DNA of 36,429 nt, taken from NCBI GenBank assembly GCA_963739245.1, contig CAVTZP010000001.1:1-36429 (forward strand). The letters are read 5' to 3'. Positions 16,028 to 24,329 of this stretch are shown here, piece by piece. A program made the position numbers and the translations under genes. Position 1 is the stretch's first letter, and every line of letters starts with the position of its first letter. This stretch comes from CAVTZP01 sp963739245. Its GTDB lineage: Bacteria > Chloroflexota > Dehalococcoidia > Dehalococcoidales > BS750m-G39. Under the pieces are notes generated by a model. It saw nothing but the letters and a program-made list of their open reading frames with translations. It was not told where the DNA came from and searched no databases.

Positions 16028-17209
16028 TTATTCTCTAGGTAATTTTTGCCCACTTAGAGCAATTATATTTTTCAAAATCTCTGAGGTTCCGGCGGCAATA
16101 GTCAGTCCTATGGACGATAGATATAGATGTTCGAACCACCCATCTAAAGGTGCCCGGCCATCCCTTTTGTCAAGCTGACCATACAATCCTAATAATTCTA
16201 TGGCTAAACTAGCTCCACGCTTAAGCAACTCGGCACTATATAATCGTGACATAGCAGCAGCATGGGCCGTAGCCATCCCCTTATCGTGTAGCCAGGCTAG
16301 TCGATAGCAAATCAGACGTCCAATCTCCGCCCCTACCTTTAATTGAGCCAAAGTCTGTCTGCTGTTTCCCCACTGCCTCTGGGGGTTAGCGTTCATATAC
16401 TTTACAATTCGTTCAATTAAGCTTTGTACCACGGCAACCGGACCAATCGCGATGCGCTCATAACTCAGCATCGTTTGCACCACTTTCCACCCCTCATTTT
16501 CTCCACCGACAAGGTTCTCTTTTGGCACCCTAGCGTTCTCAAAGAATATATCACCGAAGTCCGGCTCACCTTGCATGTTAATTATAGGCCTAACGGTAAC
16601 GCCGGCTGTAGACAAATCAACCAAGAAAAAACTGAGACCCCGGTGTCTCTTTAACTGCGGATCTGTTCTGGCTAGTAGACAGCACCAGTCCGAATACTTG
16701 GCAAATGTGCTCCATGTCTTCTGCCCATTTATGATAAAGTGATTGCCGTCTTTTATCGCCCTCGTCTGGAGGGAGGCGAGGTCAGAGCCAGCATTGGGTT
16801 CAGTGAATTCTTCACACCAGAACTCCTCCCCCTTGGCAATCAACTCAAGATGTCTCTCTTTTTGTTCCTCAGTCCCATATTTAAATAGAGTGGGCGCCAG
16901 CATTTTCACTCCTACAGCGTTATAGCCTGGTGAGCCGCGACGTGCCATTTCCTCCAAAAAGATAAGGTAATCCACCAATGGCCAAGACTCACCACCATAT
17001 TCCTTGGGCCAGAATAGAGATAGCCACCCCTTCTGGCCAAGCTTATGTGCAATATCTTTAAAGACTTGCTCACCATCTTCCCTAGGGGCAACTGTGTCAT
17101 CTATCGCTGTCCCCGTGTAATCCTCCCAATCTGGCGGTAGCTCTTTATCTAGAAAGGAGCGGACTTGTTGCCGAAATCTTTCCTGCTCCTCAGTAATTAA
17201 AAAGTCCAC
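16028..17209 (-). CDS. Acyl-CoA dehydrogenase
   Basis: This is a 393-residue FAD-dependent acyl-CoA dehydrogenase that introduces a 2,3 double bond into an acyl-CoA and passes electrons to ETF. Visible family marks are CEEFTEPNAGSDLASLQT (FAD and substrate-binding loop), GQKTWSTFAKYSD, and the C-terminal GTSEILKNIIA. The equivalent of the usual catalytic Glu is not obvious by eye, so substrate class cannot be set. It starts with GTG at 17209, sharing one base with the upstream CoA-transferase stop, so translation is coupled. It is the last gene of the liv/CoA operon. A truncated relative of its 3' end lies at 20878-20991. Confidence 0.9.
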   Translation of the reverse strand: MDFLITEEQERFRQQVRSFLDKELPPDWEDYTGTAIDDTVAPREDGEQVFKDIAHKLGQKGWLSLFWPKEYGGESWPLVDYLIFLEEMARRGSPGYNAVGVKMLAPTLFKYGTEEQKERHLELIAKGEEFWCEEFTEPNAGSDLASLQTRAIKDGNHFIINGQKTWSTFAKYSDWCCLLARTDPQLKRHRGLSFFLVDLSTAGVTVRPIINMQGEPDFGDIFFENARVPKENLVGGENEGWKVVQTMLSYERIAIGPVAVVQSLIERIVKYMNANPQRQWGNSRQTLAQLKVGAEIGRLICYRLAWLHDKGMATAHAAAMSRLYSAELLKRGASLAIELLGLYGQLDKRDGRAPLDGWFEHLYLSSIGLTIAAGTSEILKNIIALSGQKLPRE

Positions 17210-18543
17210 TAGATTATTCCCACCTTTTTCAGTTTCTTTAGTTTGGAGGGCCCAAAGCCCATATATTTGAGGTAGATGTGCTCATTATCATAGCCCACCG
17301 GCCGGCATACCCATTTTGTCCTTATCGGCGTTTCCGTCATCTTGTGCTGCGCCTGAGCGATAATGAGCTCTCCATAAAGGGGGTCTTTAACTGGAGTAAA
17401 AATCCCCCTTTCTAACCAGTTGGCGTCTTTCATCGTCTCCCCAGGAGAACAAATCGGCGCCACCACTGGAGTAATGGGCGCCAAACGGCCCTTCTTGGCA
17501 TACTCTATGGACATGTTTACCAATTCCTCATTGGTGTATTTGCGTGTCTCAGCAAAGACCAGCTGTGACCACTTCAATTGCTGTTCTTTTTCCGTAAAAA
17601 CGGTCAGGTTTGTCCAATTAGCGGCGCCCCACTCATCCCATTTACCCACCATATCGGCAAACGCCTGCCACATCTCCAGCCTTAAGCCCCCCAAGAAAAC
17701 GGCACCATCCTTAGTTGGTGCGAAGCAGTATATCCAGGCAGCCGTATCCAGGTTGCCAAAGCGCTCAGCAACAACGCCGGTTCCCTGATACCAAAGGGCA
17801 GCATAGTCATCAAAACGGGCATAAGCCTCAGCCGTGGCTACATCCAGTGCCTGTCCCTCCCCGCTTATCCCCCTCCAATGTAAAGCCGCCAGAATACCAA
17901 CCGCCATAAATGTTGCGGGTTGGGCCCAAGCTATCCAAGGGCCAGCCTTGGTGGGAACTGCCCAGGGACATTCATCGTAGCTCTTACCCTCAGGCATAAC
18001 CTCTCCTGTACCTGACTGTATCCCTGACCTGGCCTGAGCTATATTATCGTAGTCTGGCATCGGGCTCCGGCTCATCGGACCAAACTGCCCGTAGGCGGTT
18101 ATAGAAGCAAATATCAGGCGGGGGTTAATCTCTCTCAATTGCTCGTAGCCGATACCCCAATCATCCATGACCCCGGGTTTATAGGTCTCTATAAGCACGT
18201 CAGCCTGGGCCACCAGGCTTTTGAGTATCTCCCTTCCCGCTGGCTTTCCCAGGTCTAGCGTGATGTGAAACTTGTTTCTGCCCTCAGTCAGATAATTAAG
18301 ACCCTCACCCTTATACAGCGTTCCGTAAGGGGTGCAGCTTCTGAGGAAATCACCCTCGGGGGGTTCTATTCTCAAGACCTCAGCGCCAAACTCGGCCAGT
18401 AGCGAGGAGCAATAGCAGCCGGCGAAGCTCTTATAGCTCAAGTCCAGCACCGTTATATCATCCAGAGCTTCGGGCTTGGTATGCGCAATTCTGGGGTCAT
18501 CCCTTTCCCTTATCCAATCTGCCAAGGGTTGTTCCTTCCCCAT
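17209..18543 (-). CDS. Family III CoA-transferase (CaiB/BaiF), second of a pair
   Basis: Family III CoA-transferases move CoA between carboxylic acids through an aspartyl-CoA intermediate. In this 444-residue protein VLDLSYKSFAGCYCSSLLAEFGAEV is the N-terminal Rossmann part. The catalytic-type Asp is in MPDYDNIAQARSG, and ETYKPGVMDDWGIGYEQL and GPMSRS are family motifs. An upstream ATG (18660) exists, but the start at 18543 has AAGGAG at good spacing and avoids a 112-bp overlap with the previous gene. Two adjacent paralogues suggest a heteromeric enzyme, as in benzylsuccinate CoA-transferase BbsEF. The substrate is unknown. The gene lies 4 nt after its paralogue. Confidence 0.88.
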   Translation of the reverse strand: MGKEQPLADWIRERDDPRIAHTKPEALDDITVLDLSYKSFAGCYCSSLLAEFGAEVLRIEPPEGDFLRSCTPYGTLYKGEGLNYLTEGRNKFHITLDLGKPAGREILKSLVAQADVLIETYKPGVMDDWGIGYEQLREINPRLIFASITAYGQFGPMSRSPMPDYDNIAQARSGIQSGTGEVMPEGKSYDECPWAVPTKAGPWIAWAQPATFMAVGILAALHWRGISGEGQALDVATAEAYARFDDYAALWYQGTGVVAERFGNLDTAAWIYCFAPTKDGAVFLGGLRLEMWQAFADMVGKWDEWGAANWTNLTVFTEKEQQLKWSQLVFAETRKYTNEELVNMSIEYAKKGRLAPITPVVAPICSPGETMKDANWLERGIFTPVKDPLYGELIIAQAQHKMTETPIRTKWVCRPVGYDNEHIYLKYMGFGPSKLKKLKKVGII

Positions 18544-18547
18544 ACCT

Positions 18548-19906
18548 TTACTCCTTTTGCTCAACATCTCTAGCAAGGATAAGGCCCGCTTTGCCATCCC
18601 AGTTATCGGGCGGTCGACGTCCCGGCAGATCTGCCCATTTACCCAGGGCACCACACTCATATAACTGCTTAATCTCGTCTTCGTTTTTGTCCAAATGGCG
18701 CGCCATTACATATTCATTGTCAAAGCCTACCGGCCTCACTGACCACTTGACCCTTGGCGGTGTCCTAGACATCATCACCGGGAATTCATAGTCTAGGTAC
18801 TGGCCGAGGACGGGGTCATCAACCTCGGTGATAAAGCCCCGCTCCTGGAAGTGCCTGTCCTCAATCACGTCCTTGACGGTGTAGACGCGGGAAGTAGCGA
18901 AGCCGTGCTTTTCGGCTAATTCCTCAATCTCTTCGGAGGTCTTGGTTTTTGCCCAATCGGCAATGAACTTGAGAATCTTAGTGGCGTTTTCCTCCTGCAG
19001 CCGGACCAGGTGGTCTTTGAATCTGGGGTCATCGGCCAACTCTGGCTTGCCCATAGCGGCGCAAAGCCCCCTGAATTCCTCCGGAGCCGGTGCGGCTATG
19101 GCGACAAAAATGCCATCGGCACAGCGAAACGTGTCAGCTGGACATGTGGATACGTCCCTGTTCCCGGCGGGCATGGCTACCTTGCCCGTAATCTGCTGGT
19201 AAGGCCAGACCCAGGACATTGCCCGCATAATGTTTTCACTCTGCGACAGCTCAATATACTGTCCCTTGCCTGTCCTCTCCCGATGGTGGAGAGCAGCCAG
19301 TATTGCCACCTCACCCATCAAGCCGCCATAATCATCGCAGATATATATACGGCTCTTAAGGGGCGGCTGGCCGGGGAAGCTTGACATCCAGGCGTAGCCG
19401 GAAAACGCCTGAGAGGCACCGTCGTTGGAGGGCCTGTTTTCCTTGGCGTATTGCCCCCACTGGCCAAAGCCATTCTTGGCGATATAAATAATGCCCGGAT
19501 TAACCTCCTTGATTTGCCGGTAGCCAACATTCCAGCCTTCCATCACTCCCGGTCTCAGGTTTTCTTCAATAATGTCAGACTTGGCCGCAAGTTCCAAAAA
19601 CACTTTCTGCGCTTCAGTTTTATGCAAGTCCAGACCCAGCCAGTATTTATTGGTGTTAGTGTGAGTATATACTGGCCCGTACCCCCTAAATAAATAGCCA
19701 AAGGGAGTCATGTCACGACAGGTATCCCCCAAAGGTGGGACTTCACACTTAATGACTTCAGCACCCATAGCTGCGGCAAAACATGGCCCCGAAGGACCTA
19801 AAATGAGAGTGCACACCTCAAGTACCCTGATACCTTTTAATGGTAGAGGGTTGGAGCGTTTCTTTTCTTTATAATTCTTCCAGGTCTTTTCTGCCATGAC
19901 AATCAA
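18548..19906 (-). CDS. Family III CoA-transferase (CaiB/BaiF), first of a pair
   Basis: This 452-residue paralogue of the next gene has LPLKGIRVLEVCTLILGPSGPCFAAAMGAEV, ENLRPGVMEGWNVGYRQI, the catalytic-type Asp in RPSNDGASQAFSG, and HHRERTGKGQYIELSQSE. Its C-terminus (VKWSVRPVGFDNEYV) is shared with its neighbour (TKWVCRPVGYDNEHI), pointing to an old tandem duplication. The TTG start at 19906 has AAGGAT 5 nt upstream, a better position than ATG 19897. The pair plus an acyl-CoA dehydrogenase resembles the order CoA-transfer then dehydrogenation of a dicarboxylic or branched acid. That reading is inferred from gene order. Confidence 0.88.
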   Translation of the reverse strand: MIVMAEKTWKNYKEKKRSNPLPLKGIRVLEVCTLILGPSGPCFAAAMGAEVIKCEVPPLGDTCRDMTPFGYLFRGYGPVYTHTNTNKYWLGLDLHKTEAQKVFLELAAKSDIIEENLRPGVMEGWNVGYRQIKEVNPGIIYIAKNGFGQWGQYAKENRPSNDGASQAFSGYAWMSSFPGQPPLKSRIYICDDYGGLMGEVAILAALHHRERTGKGQYIELSQSENIMRAMSWVWPYQQITGKVAMPAGNRDVSTCPADTFRCADGIFVAIAAPAPEEFRGLCAAMGKPELADDPRFKDHLVRLQEENATKILKFIADWAKTKTSEEIEELAEKHGFATSRVYTVKDVIEDRHFQERGFITEVDDPVLGQYLDYEFPVMMSRTPPRVKWSVRPVGFDNEYVMARHLDKNEDEIKQLYECGALGKWADLPGRRPPDNWDGKAGLILARDVEQKE

Positions 19907-19933
19907 TTAACATCCTTTCAATATGCCCTTGTC

Positions 19934-20686
19934 TTACTTGGCTTGAGATTCCTGCTTCAATGCTTCAACTATTCTCTTAACCTTTTTCTTATGTTCGTCT
20001 CTGCCTATAGTGTAGGAATGAGGAACCCATTTCATATCCTTTAGATTATTTATCATGCTGGGGAGCAAGTCATAAGGGATGGACATAAGTATCAGGCCCT
20101 CTGGGAATAGCCTCCTTGACTTCATGCCAAAGGCAAAACCGGTAACGGTAAAATTCAATTCGCCGCTTAAGTATGGGTAAAGGTATAGCCAGGCGCAGCC
20201 GATAACCGGTGTTCCCCTCGCCGACCACATCCTCCCGCTGCTATAGCTTAAGGATCTCAGTAAAATTTCGGCTTGACTCACATTAGCGGTAACAATTAAT
20301 ATGTCAGGCTCGAATGATAGTTTGTCCAGGGGAGCGAAGGCGACATAGTTAACGGTACCCTTCTGTAGTTTGGGGACTACATGATAGATCCTCTGGTTAG
20401 CGCGTACGTCCTTGAGGACTTCCAGCCGGGGCCCTACCTGCCCACTCTCAAAAATTGGCTCGTGCTCTATCATGCCCAGTATCAGCGGTCCGACACAGGT
20501 GAAGTTTTCTTTGGTGACGTAAAAAGCGTTTCCTTCCTGGGCTTCGGGGAGCATCTCACAAAAATCTAAAACCTTATCTAGCCTCTCCAGTCCATCCGGT
20601 TTATTGGGTAAGAACTTAACACCTACGGGCGGCCTCTCAAAGTTAAATTTTTTAAAAATGGACAAGTCCTGTTGTACAGAGCCCAT
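19934..20686 (-). CDS. DUF169 family protein
   Basis: This 250-residue protein resembles the DUF169 (COG2043) family, known from archaea and anaerobic bacteria and without an assigned function. Family-like features are ERPPVGVKFLP near the start, a conserved Cys in LDFCEMLPEAQEGNAFYV, Cys in NFTCVGPLILGM, and the GxxxSRRLFPEGLILMSIPY region near the C-terminus. The conserved cysteines could bind a metal or cofactor. The ATG at 20686 is chosen over 20737 because AAGGAGG lies 5 nt before it. It heads the CoA-transferase and dehydrogenase group, so it may act on the same substrate route. Confidence 0.75.
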   Translation of the reverse strand: MGSVQQDLSIFKKFNFERPPVGVKFLPNKPDGLERLDKVLDFCEMLPEAQEGNAFYVTKENFTCVGPLILGMIEHEPIFESGQVGPRLEVLKDVRANQRIYHVVPKLQKGTVNYVAFAPLDKLSFEPDILIVTANVSQAEILLRSLSYSSGRMWSARGTPVIGCAWLYLYPYLSGELNFTVTGFAFGMKSRRLFPEGLILMSIPYDLLPSMINNLKDMKWVPHSYTIGRDEHKKKVKRIVEALKQESQAK

Positions 20687-20877
20687 CTTGGCCTCCTTTT
20701 TAACCTCTGTGGTTGCATGAAACAAGCTATTGCCCAATGTTAAGAAGAAACATATAATAATTAGAAAGGCAGGCTGCCACTTGCCCCGCTTAAGCCACTG
20801 CTACAGAGAGGGTGGGAGAAACTGACGAGGGTGAAAAGCCCCGAGTGGCACACCCTGGCAAGCCCGCCTTTGCCCGT

Positions 20878-20991
20878 TTATTCTCTAGGTAATTTTAGCC
20901 CACTTATAGCAATTACATTTTTCAGAATCTCCGAAGTTCCGGCTGCAATAGCCACTCCTATGGACGATAGATATAACTGTTCGAACCACTC
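20878..20991 (-). pseudogene. Truncated 3' end of a second acyl-CoA dehydrogenase gene
   Basis: The minus strand encodes about 37 residues ending in a stop (WFEQLYLSSIGVAIAAGTSE, then KLPRE). These match the C-terminus of the intact dehydrogenase at about 29 of 37 positions. The similarity continues past the stop into the downstream non-coding DNA: GGCAGG-TGCCACTTGCC near 20763 matches the sequence near 15890, and the GCCCGCC segments match. The 5' part of the gene is missing. This is a remnant of a duplication in which the second copy was deleted, lying between livJ and the DUF169 gene. Confidence 0.8.
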
Positions 20992-21007
20992 ATAAAGATA
21001 GTGGGGT

Positions 21008-21042
21008 CTTCTGGGGGCTCCAGGCCCTGGAGCCCCCAGAAG
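21008..21042 (-). terminator. Perfect 17-bp inverted repeat just after livJ
   Basis: CTTCTGGGGGCTCCAGG and its exact complement are separated by one base, starting 6 nt after the livJ stop. No T-run follows on the minus strand, so this is more likely a 3'-end stabilising or processing hairpin than a classical terminator. It could raise livJ message relative to the downstream CoA-transferase genes. Confidence 0.6.
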
Positions 21043-21047
21043 AGTAG

Positions 21048-22307
21048 TTATTTCTTGTAAATGTGGCGAAGTGGCCAGGTGCCTATTTTTACCACCTTAC
21101 CATTCTGTGCCTGGTGAACAACTACCTCATCATAGCCCTCAACATCACCCGGACCATAGGTCAGTGGTGTAGCAGCTATGCCGGCGGTGTCAAGGTACTT
21201 AATATTGTAGAAGCCTTCCTTCAACACATCTTCCGACGTTAGCTGGTCAGCAGATTTGCCAGTATTTTCCAGGGCAAGCCTTAGCGCATCAACCTGGATC
21301 ATGGCCTCAACAACGCCATGCGGGTACATGATGTGGGTAACCTTATTGTCGGGGCGATACTTGGTCTGTAGGTCGTTGCAGAACACCATCCCGAGGGAGG
21401 GGTCATCCCAGTCGGGGTAGCTACCAGCGACAACACAACCGTCCCCCTTCGTACCCATATCCCGAACGAACGTAGCGGCGTGGGCTGGGCAGGCAAAGCC
21501 GAAGGTTATCTTGTAGGCCAGCTTGGGTCCCATACCCAGCCTGTCCGCCTCCAACAGCGTCGGCTCGGAACCGGCGACAATCATGCCACCAAGGGCAAGG
21601 TCAACCTTGTTTTCCTTCAGCCACATAAGCTGGGTGGTTGGTGGTGCCGTAGGCACCTGAGGTACAATCTGGGTGCCAACCAGCTCATATCCAATCCCCG
21701 TGAGATAGGCATCCATCTCAGGTATCAAAACTCCCCTACCAAAGGTATCGTTGGTGAGGTAGGCAACCCTTGGTTTCGCCGTCCCCGTCCAGTTCTCCAG
21801 GAACCAGTCGGCGATGGCGGCGCACTCATCGGTATAAATAGGGTACGACAGGAAGATGGTTCTTGGCGGCGTCAGAAGATAGGGTCCGGAAGACATGCTA
21901 GTGGCACCGATGTTGTCCGCCTGCAGCTTGGTCATTAGTGCCTGTCCTATTACCGTCCCCGATATCCTGTTCATAAGGAGTCCCTGGCTCTTAAGCGTCT
22001 CATAGTTAGTCAGCGCCTTCTCTGGCTTGAGCTCATCGTCTAGGTACTTCACCTCCAGGGTTATATCCTCAGGGAACGTCTCATCTAGCCATGGCGCCAG
22101 CTTATGGGTCTCGTTTACATACTTGGCATAGTCCTGAAAGCCAGCCAGAACTGCGGCGCAATCCTCAGCGAAGGCACCGGTCAAGGCGAAGTCGCCACCG
22201 ATATATAGCGTTTTCGTTGGTGCTTTCGTTCCGCAGGCAGCAAATGTTGGCAGTGCCACCAGCACAAGAATCATGGAAATTATAAACAACCACTTAATCT
22301 TAGTCAT
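21048..22307 (-). CDS. livJ: ABC transporter substrate-binding lipoprotein (LivJ/LivK type)
   Basis: This is the extracytoplasmic binding protein of a branched-chain amino acid-type (HAAT) ABC transporter, family Peripla_BP_6. In the 419-residue protein residues 1-24 are a signal peptide with lipobox FAAC (Cys25 lipidated). The type I binding fold starts at TLYIGGDFALTGAFAEDC, and VAYLTNDTFGRGVLIPEM marks the inter-domain region. Members of this family also import aromatic and other organic acids, so the ligand need not be an amino acid. The CoA ligase inside the operon favours an organic acid. ATG at 22307 follows GGAGGAG. It is last of the transporter genes and is followed by a strong hairpin. 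Confidence 0.9.
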   Translation of the reverse strand: MTKIKWLFIISMILVLVALPTFAACGTKAPTKTLYIGGDFALTGAFAEDCAAVLAGFQDYAKYVNETHKLAPWLDETFPEDITLEVKYLDDELKPEKALTNYETLKSQGLLMNRISGTVIGQALMTKLQADNIGATSMSSGPYLLTPPRTIFLSYPIYTDECAAIADWFLENWTGTAKPRVAYLTNDTFGRGVLIPEMDAYLTGIGYELVGTQIVPQVPTAPPTTQLMWLKENKVDLALGGMIVAGSEPTLLEADRLGMGPKLAYKITFGFACPAHAATFVRDMGTKGDGCVVAGSYPDWDDPSLGMVFCNDLQTKYRPDNKVTHIMYPHGVVEAMIQVDALRLALENTGKSADQLTSEDVLKEGFYNIKYLDTAGIAATPLTYGPGDVEGYDEVVVHQAQNGKVVKIGTWPLRHIYKK

Positions 22308-22391
22308 TTCTCCTCCTTTTTACTTTATGATTTGGTTTACCCCGCAAATCAGTCGTCCTCTTAAATGTAACCACCTCCTTTGATTTTATTT

Positions 22392-23435
22392 CTAATGTGA
22401 GAAAGGCCATAGCCGGTAATATGCCTTAACCATCTCCCAACGGTGGTGCAGCCCCCTGGGCTCAAAAATAAGGAATACGATAAGTACTAACCCGCGCATG
22501 ATAAGGCTGAGTGAGGCGGCTGCCTGAGGAGCAACGATTGTCGATAGTATTGGACCGACAATGGTGACCAGCTCATCCAGCAGCTTGAGGGATACGGCGC
22601 CAAAGATAGCCCCGGCGGTGCTGCCCATACCACCGACAATCAGCATGCCCAGAAACCACACCGAATTAAAGAAGGGAAACTGGTCAACGGAGGCCCAGGC
22701 ATAGTAGTGAACCTGCAGTGAGCCAGCCACACCGGCAAAAACACAGCCGATAAAGAATGCCAGTAGCTTATAAGACCACAGGTTAATCCCCATGACCTCA
22801 GCCGCCAGGTCATTATCTCTAATAGCGATGAAGGCTCTGCCGACCCTAGTCCTGGCTATGTTTTTGGCAAAGAGTGTCGCCAGACAGGCAATTATCGCAA
22901 CCAGGTAGAAGTAGCTAGCTTTGGACTCTAACACAAAGCTGCCTATCGCAGGTCTGGGCACAGCCATACCATAAATACCACCGGTGACATTTTGTAGCTG
23001 GAGTATGAACCAGATAATAATAAAGTGGGCGGCTATTGTTGCCATAATCAGGTAGAAGCCCTTGATTCTTAGTGATGGTAAGCCGAACAAAATACCCACC
23101 AATCCCGCAGCCAGAGCAGCACAGGGCAGGGCTACCCAGAATGACAAGCCAAGCTTGGCACAGAGAATAGCAGAGGTATAGCCACCTACTGCCATAAACC
23201 CAGCATGACCTAGGGAGACTTGACCACAGTACCCGGTTAGAATATTTAGACCGTGAACCGCAATAACGGTGATACCCATTATGGTCATTATGGTCAGTAT
23301 CCTATCACTGAAAAATAGCGGGCAGGTGAAAAGAAAGGCAAGGAAGGCAAGCAGTATTACCCACTGCGCCCTGGTGCGGAAGATAGCCATATCCTGGGCG
23401 TAACTTTCCTGAAAGGTTCCGCTGGGTAAACCCAT
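22392..23435 (-). CDS. livM: Branched-chain-type ABC transporter permease (LivM)
   Basis: This 347-residue inner-membrane permease has about ten hydrophobic segments. It has the LivM motifs GYCGQVSLGHAGFMAVGGYTSA, FGLPSLRIKGFYLIMAT, IRDNDLAAEVMGINLWSYKLLAF (coupling helix) and MLIVGGMGSTAGAIFGA. It pairs with LivH, whose stop lies 3 nt upstream of this start. The 84 bp after the gene, before livJ, hold only the livJ ribosome-binding site. Confidence 0.92.
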   Translation of the reverse strand: MGLPSGTFQESYAQDMAIFRTRAQWVILLAFLAFLFTCPLFFSDRILTIMTIMGITVIAVHGLNILTGYCGQVSLGHAGFMAVGGYTSAILCAKLGLSFWVALPCAALAAGLVGILFGLPSLRIKGFYLIMATIAAHFIIIWFILQLQNVTGGIYGMAVPRPAIGSFVLESKASYFYLVAIIACLATLFAKNIARTRVGRAFIAIRDNDLAAEVMGINLWSYKLLAFFIGCVFAGVAGSLQVHYYAWASVDQFPFFNSVWFLGMLIVGGMGSTAGAIFGAVSLKLLDELVTIVGPILSTIVAPQAAASLSLIMRGLVLIVFLIFEPRGLHHRWEMVKAYYRLWPFSH

Positions 23436-23438
23436 CTA

Positions 23439-24329
23439 TTAAATCCTTTCTATCCTTCGCAGACCAAATAGACCGTAGGGTCTAAAGATTAGCACAATTA
23501 TCATAATGAGAAACGGGAAGACATCAGCCAGCCCACCGCCGGCAGGTAAGAGTGGGTCAAGGTACCCGGCAGCTACGTTCTCTGCCACACCCAGTATTAT
23601 TCCGGCAAAAATTGCTCCGCCAATTGAGTCCACCCCTCCCAGCAGCACCACAGCGAATGCTTTTAGTCCGACATTAGCTAGTGATACCGTAGCACCAGAT
23701 ACACCACCCAAAAGAATGCCGCTGATGACACCAGTAACACAGGCAATTATCCAGGAGAGGGCATAAACTGTAGTTACCCTGATACCAGCACTCTGCACCA
23801 CCCGCTCATCCTCGGCGGTGGCTCTCATTGCCAGTCCACTTTTGGTGTAGCGGAAGAAAAGCATGAGTATGGCTACCACAACAACAGACACCATTACTCC
23901 AATTAACGTCGGTGGGGGTATGGATATCTCACCAATTTTTAGGGTTATCGTCGGCAGTACTCCGTGGTAAGTCACATAATTGCCACCCCAGATTAGGGTT
24001 GCCAGCCCTTCCAATACAACGGACAGGGCTATGGTCATCATGACTACGGCTAGTACTGGTTGGCCTACCAGGGGGCGTAGGGTAAAACGTTCTATTAACA
24101 AGCCCATTATAATAGCCACTGCTATTGCTGCCAGCAGACTGGCCCATACCGGCAGGTGGAACGTTACCAAGAAGGTAAAGCCCAGGTAACCGCCAATCAT
24201 GACAAAGTGTCCCTGGGCAATGTTAAACACCTGGGAGCATTTAAGGATGATAACAAAACCTATAGCAATCAGGGCATAGACCATGCCGAGGGCAAAACCA
24301 CTTACCACTAATTGGAGAAAGAAGTTCAT
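23439..24329 (-). CDS. livH: Branched-chain-type ABC transporter permease (LivH)
   Basis: This 296-residue permease has about eight membrane segments and LivH motifs: SGFALGMVYALIAIGFVI at the N-terminus, FNIAQGHFVMIGGY, the coupling segment MRATAEDERVVQSAGI, and AFAVVLLGGVDSIGGAIFAG. It forms the membrane channel with LivM. Its ATG shares one base with the stop of the acyl-CoA ligase gene (TAATG), showing tight translational coupling of transport and CoA activation. Confidence 0.92.
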   Translation of the reverse strand: MNFFLQLVVSGFALGMVYALIAIGFVIILKCSQVFNIAQGHFVMIGGYLGFTFLVTFHLPVWASLLAAIAVAIIMGLLIERFTLRPLVGQPVLAVVMMTIALSVVLEGLATLIWGGNYVTYHGVLPTITLKIGEISIPPPTLIGVMVSVVVVAILMLFFRYTKSGLAMRATAEDERVVQSAGIRVTTVYALSWIIACVTGVISGILLGGVSGATVSLANVGLKAFAVVLLGGVDSIGGAIFAGIILGVAENVAAGYLDPLLPAGGGLADVFPFLIMIIVLIFRPYGLFGLRRIERI

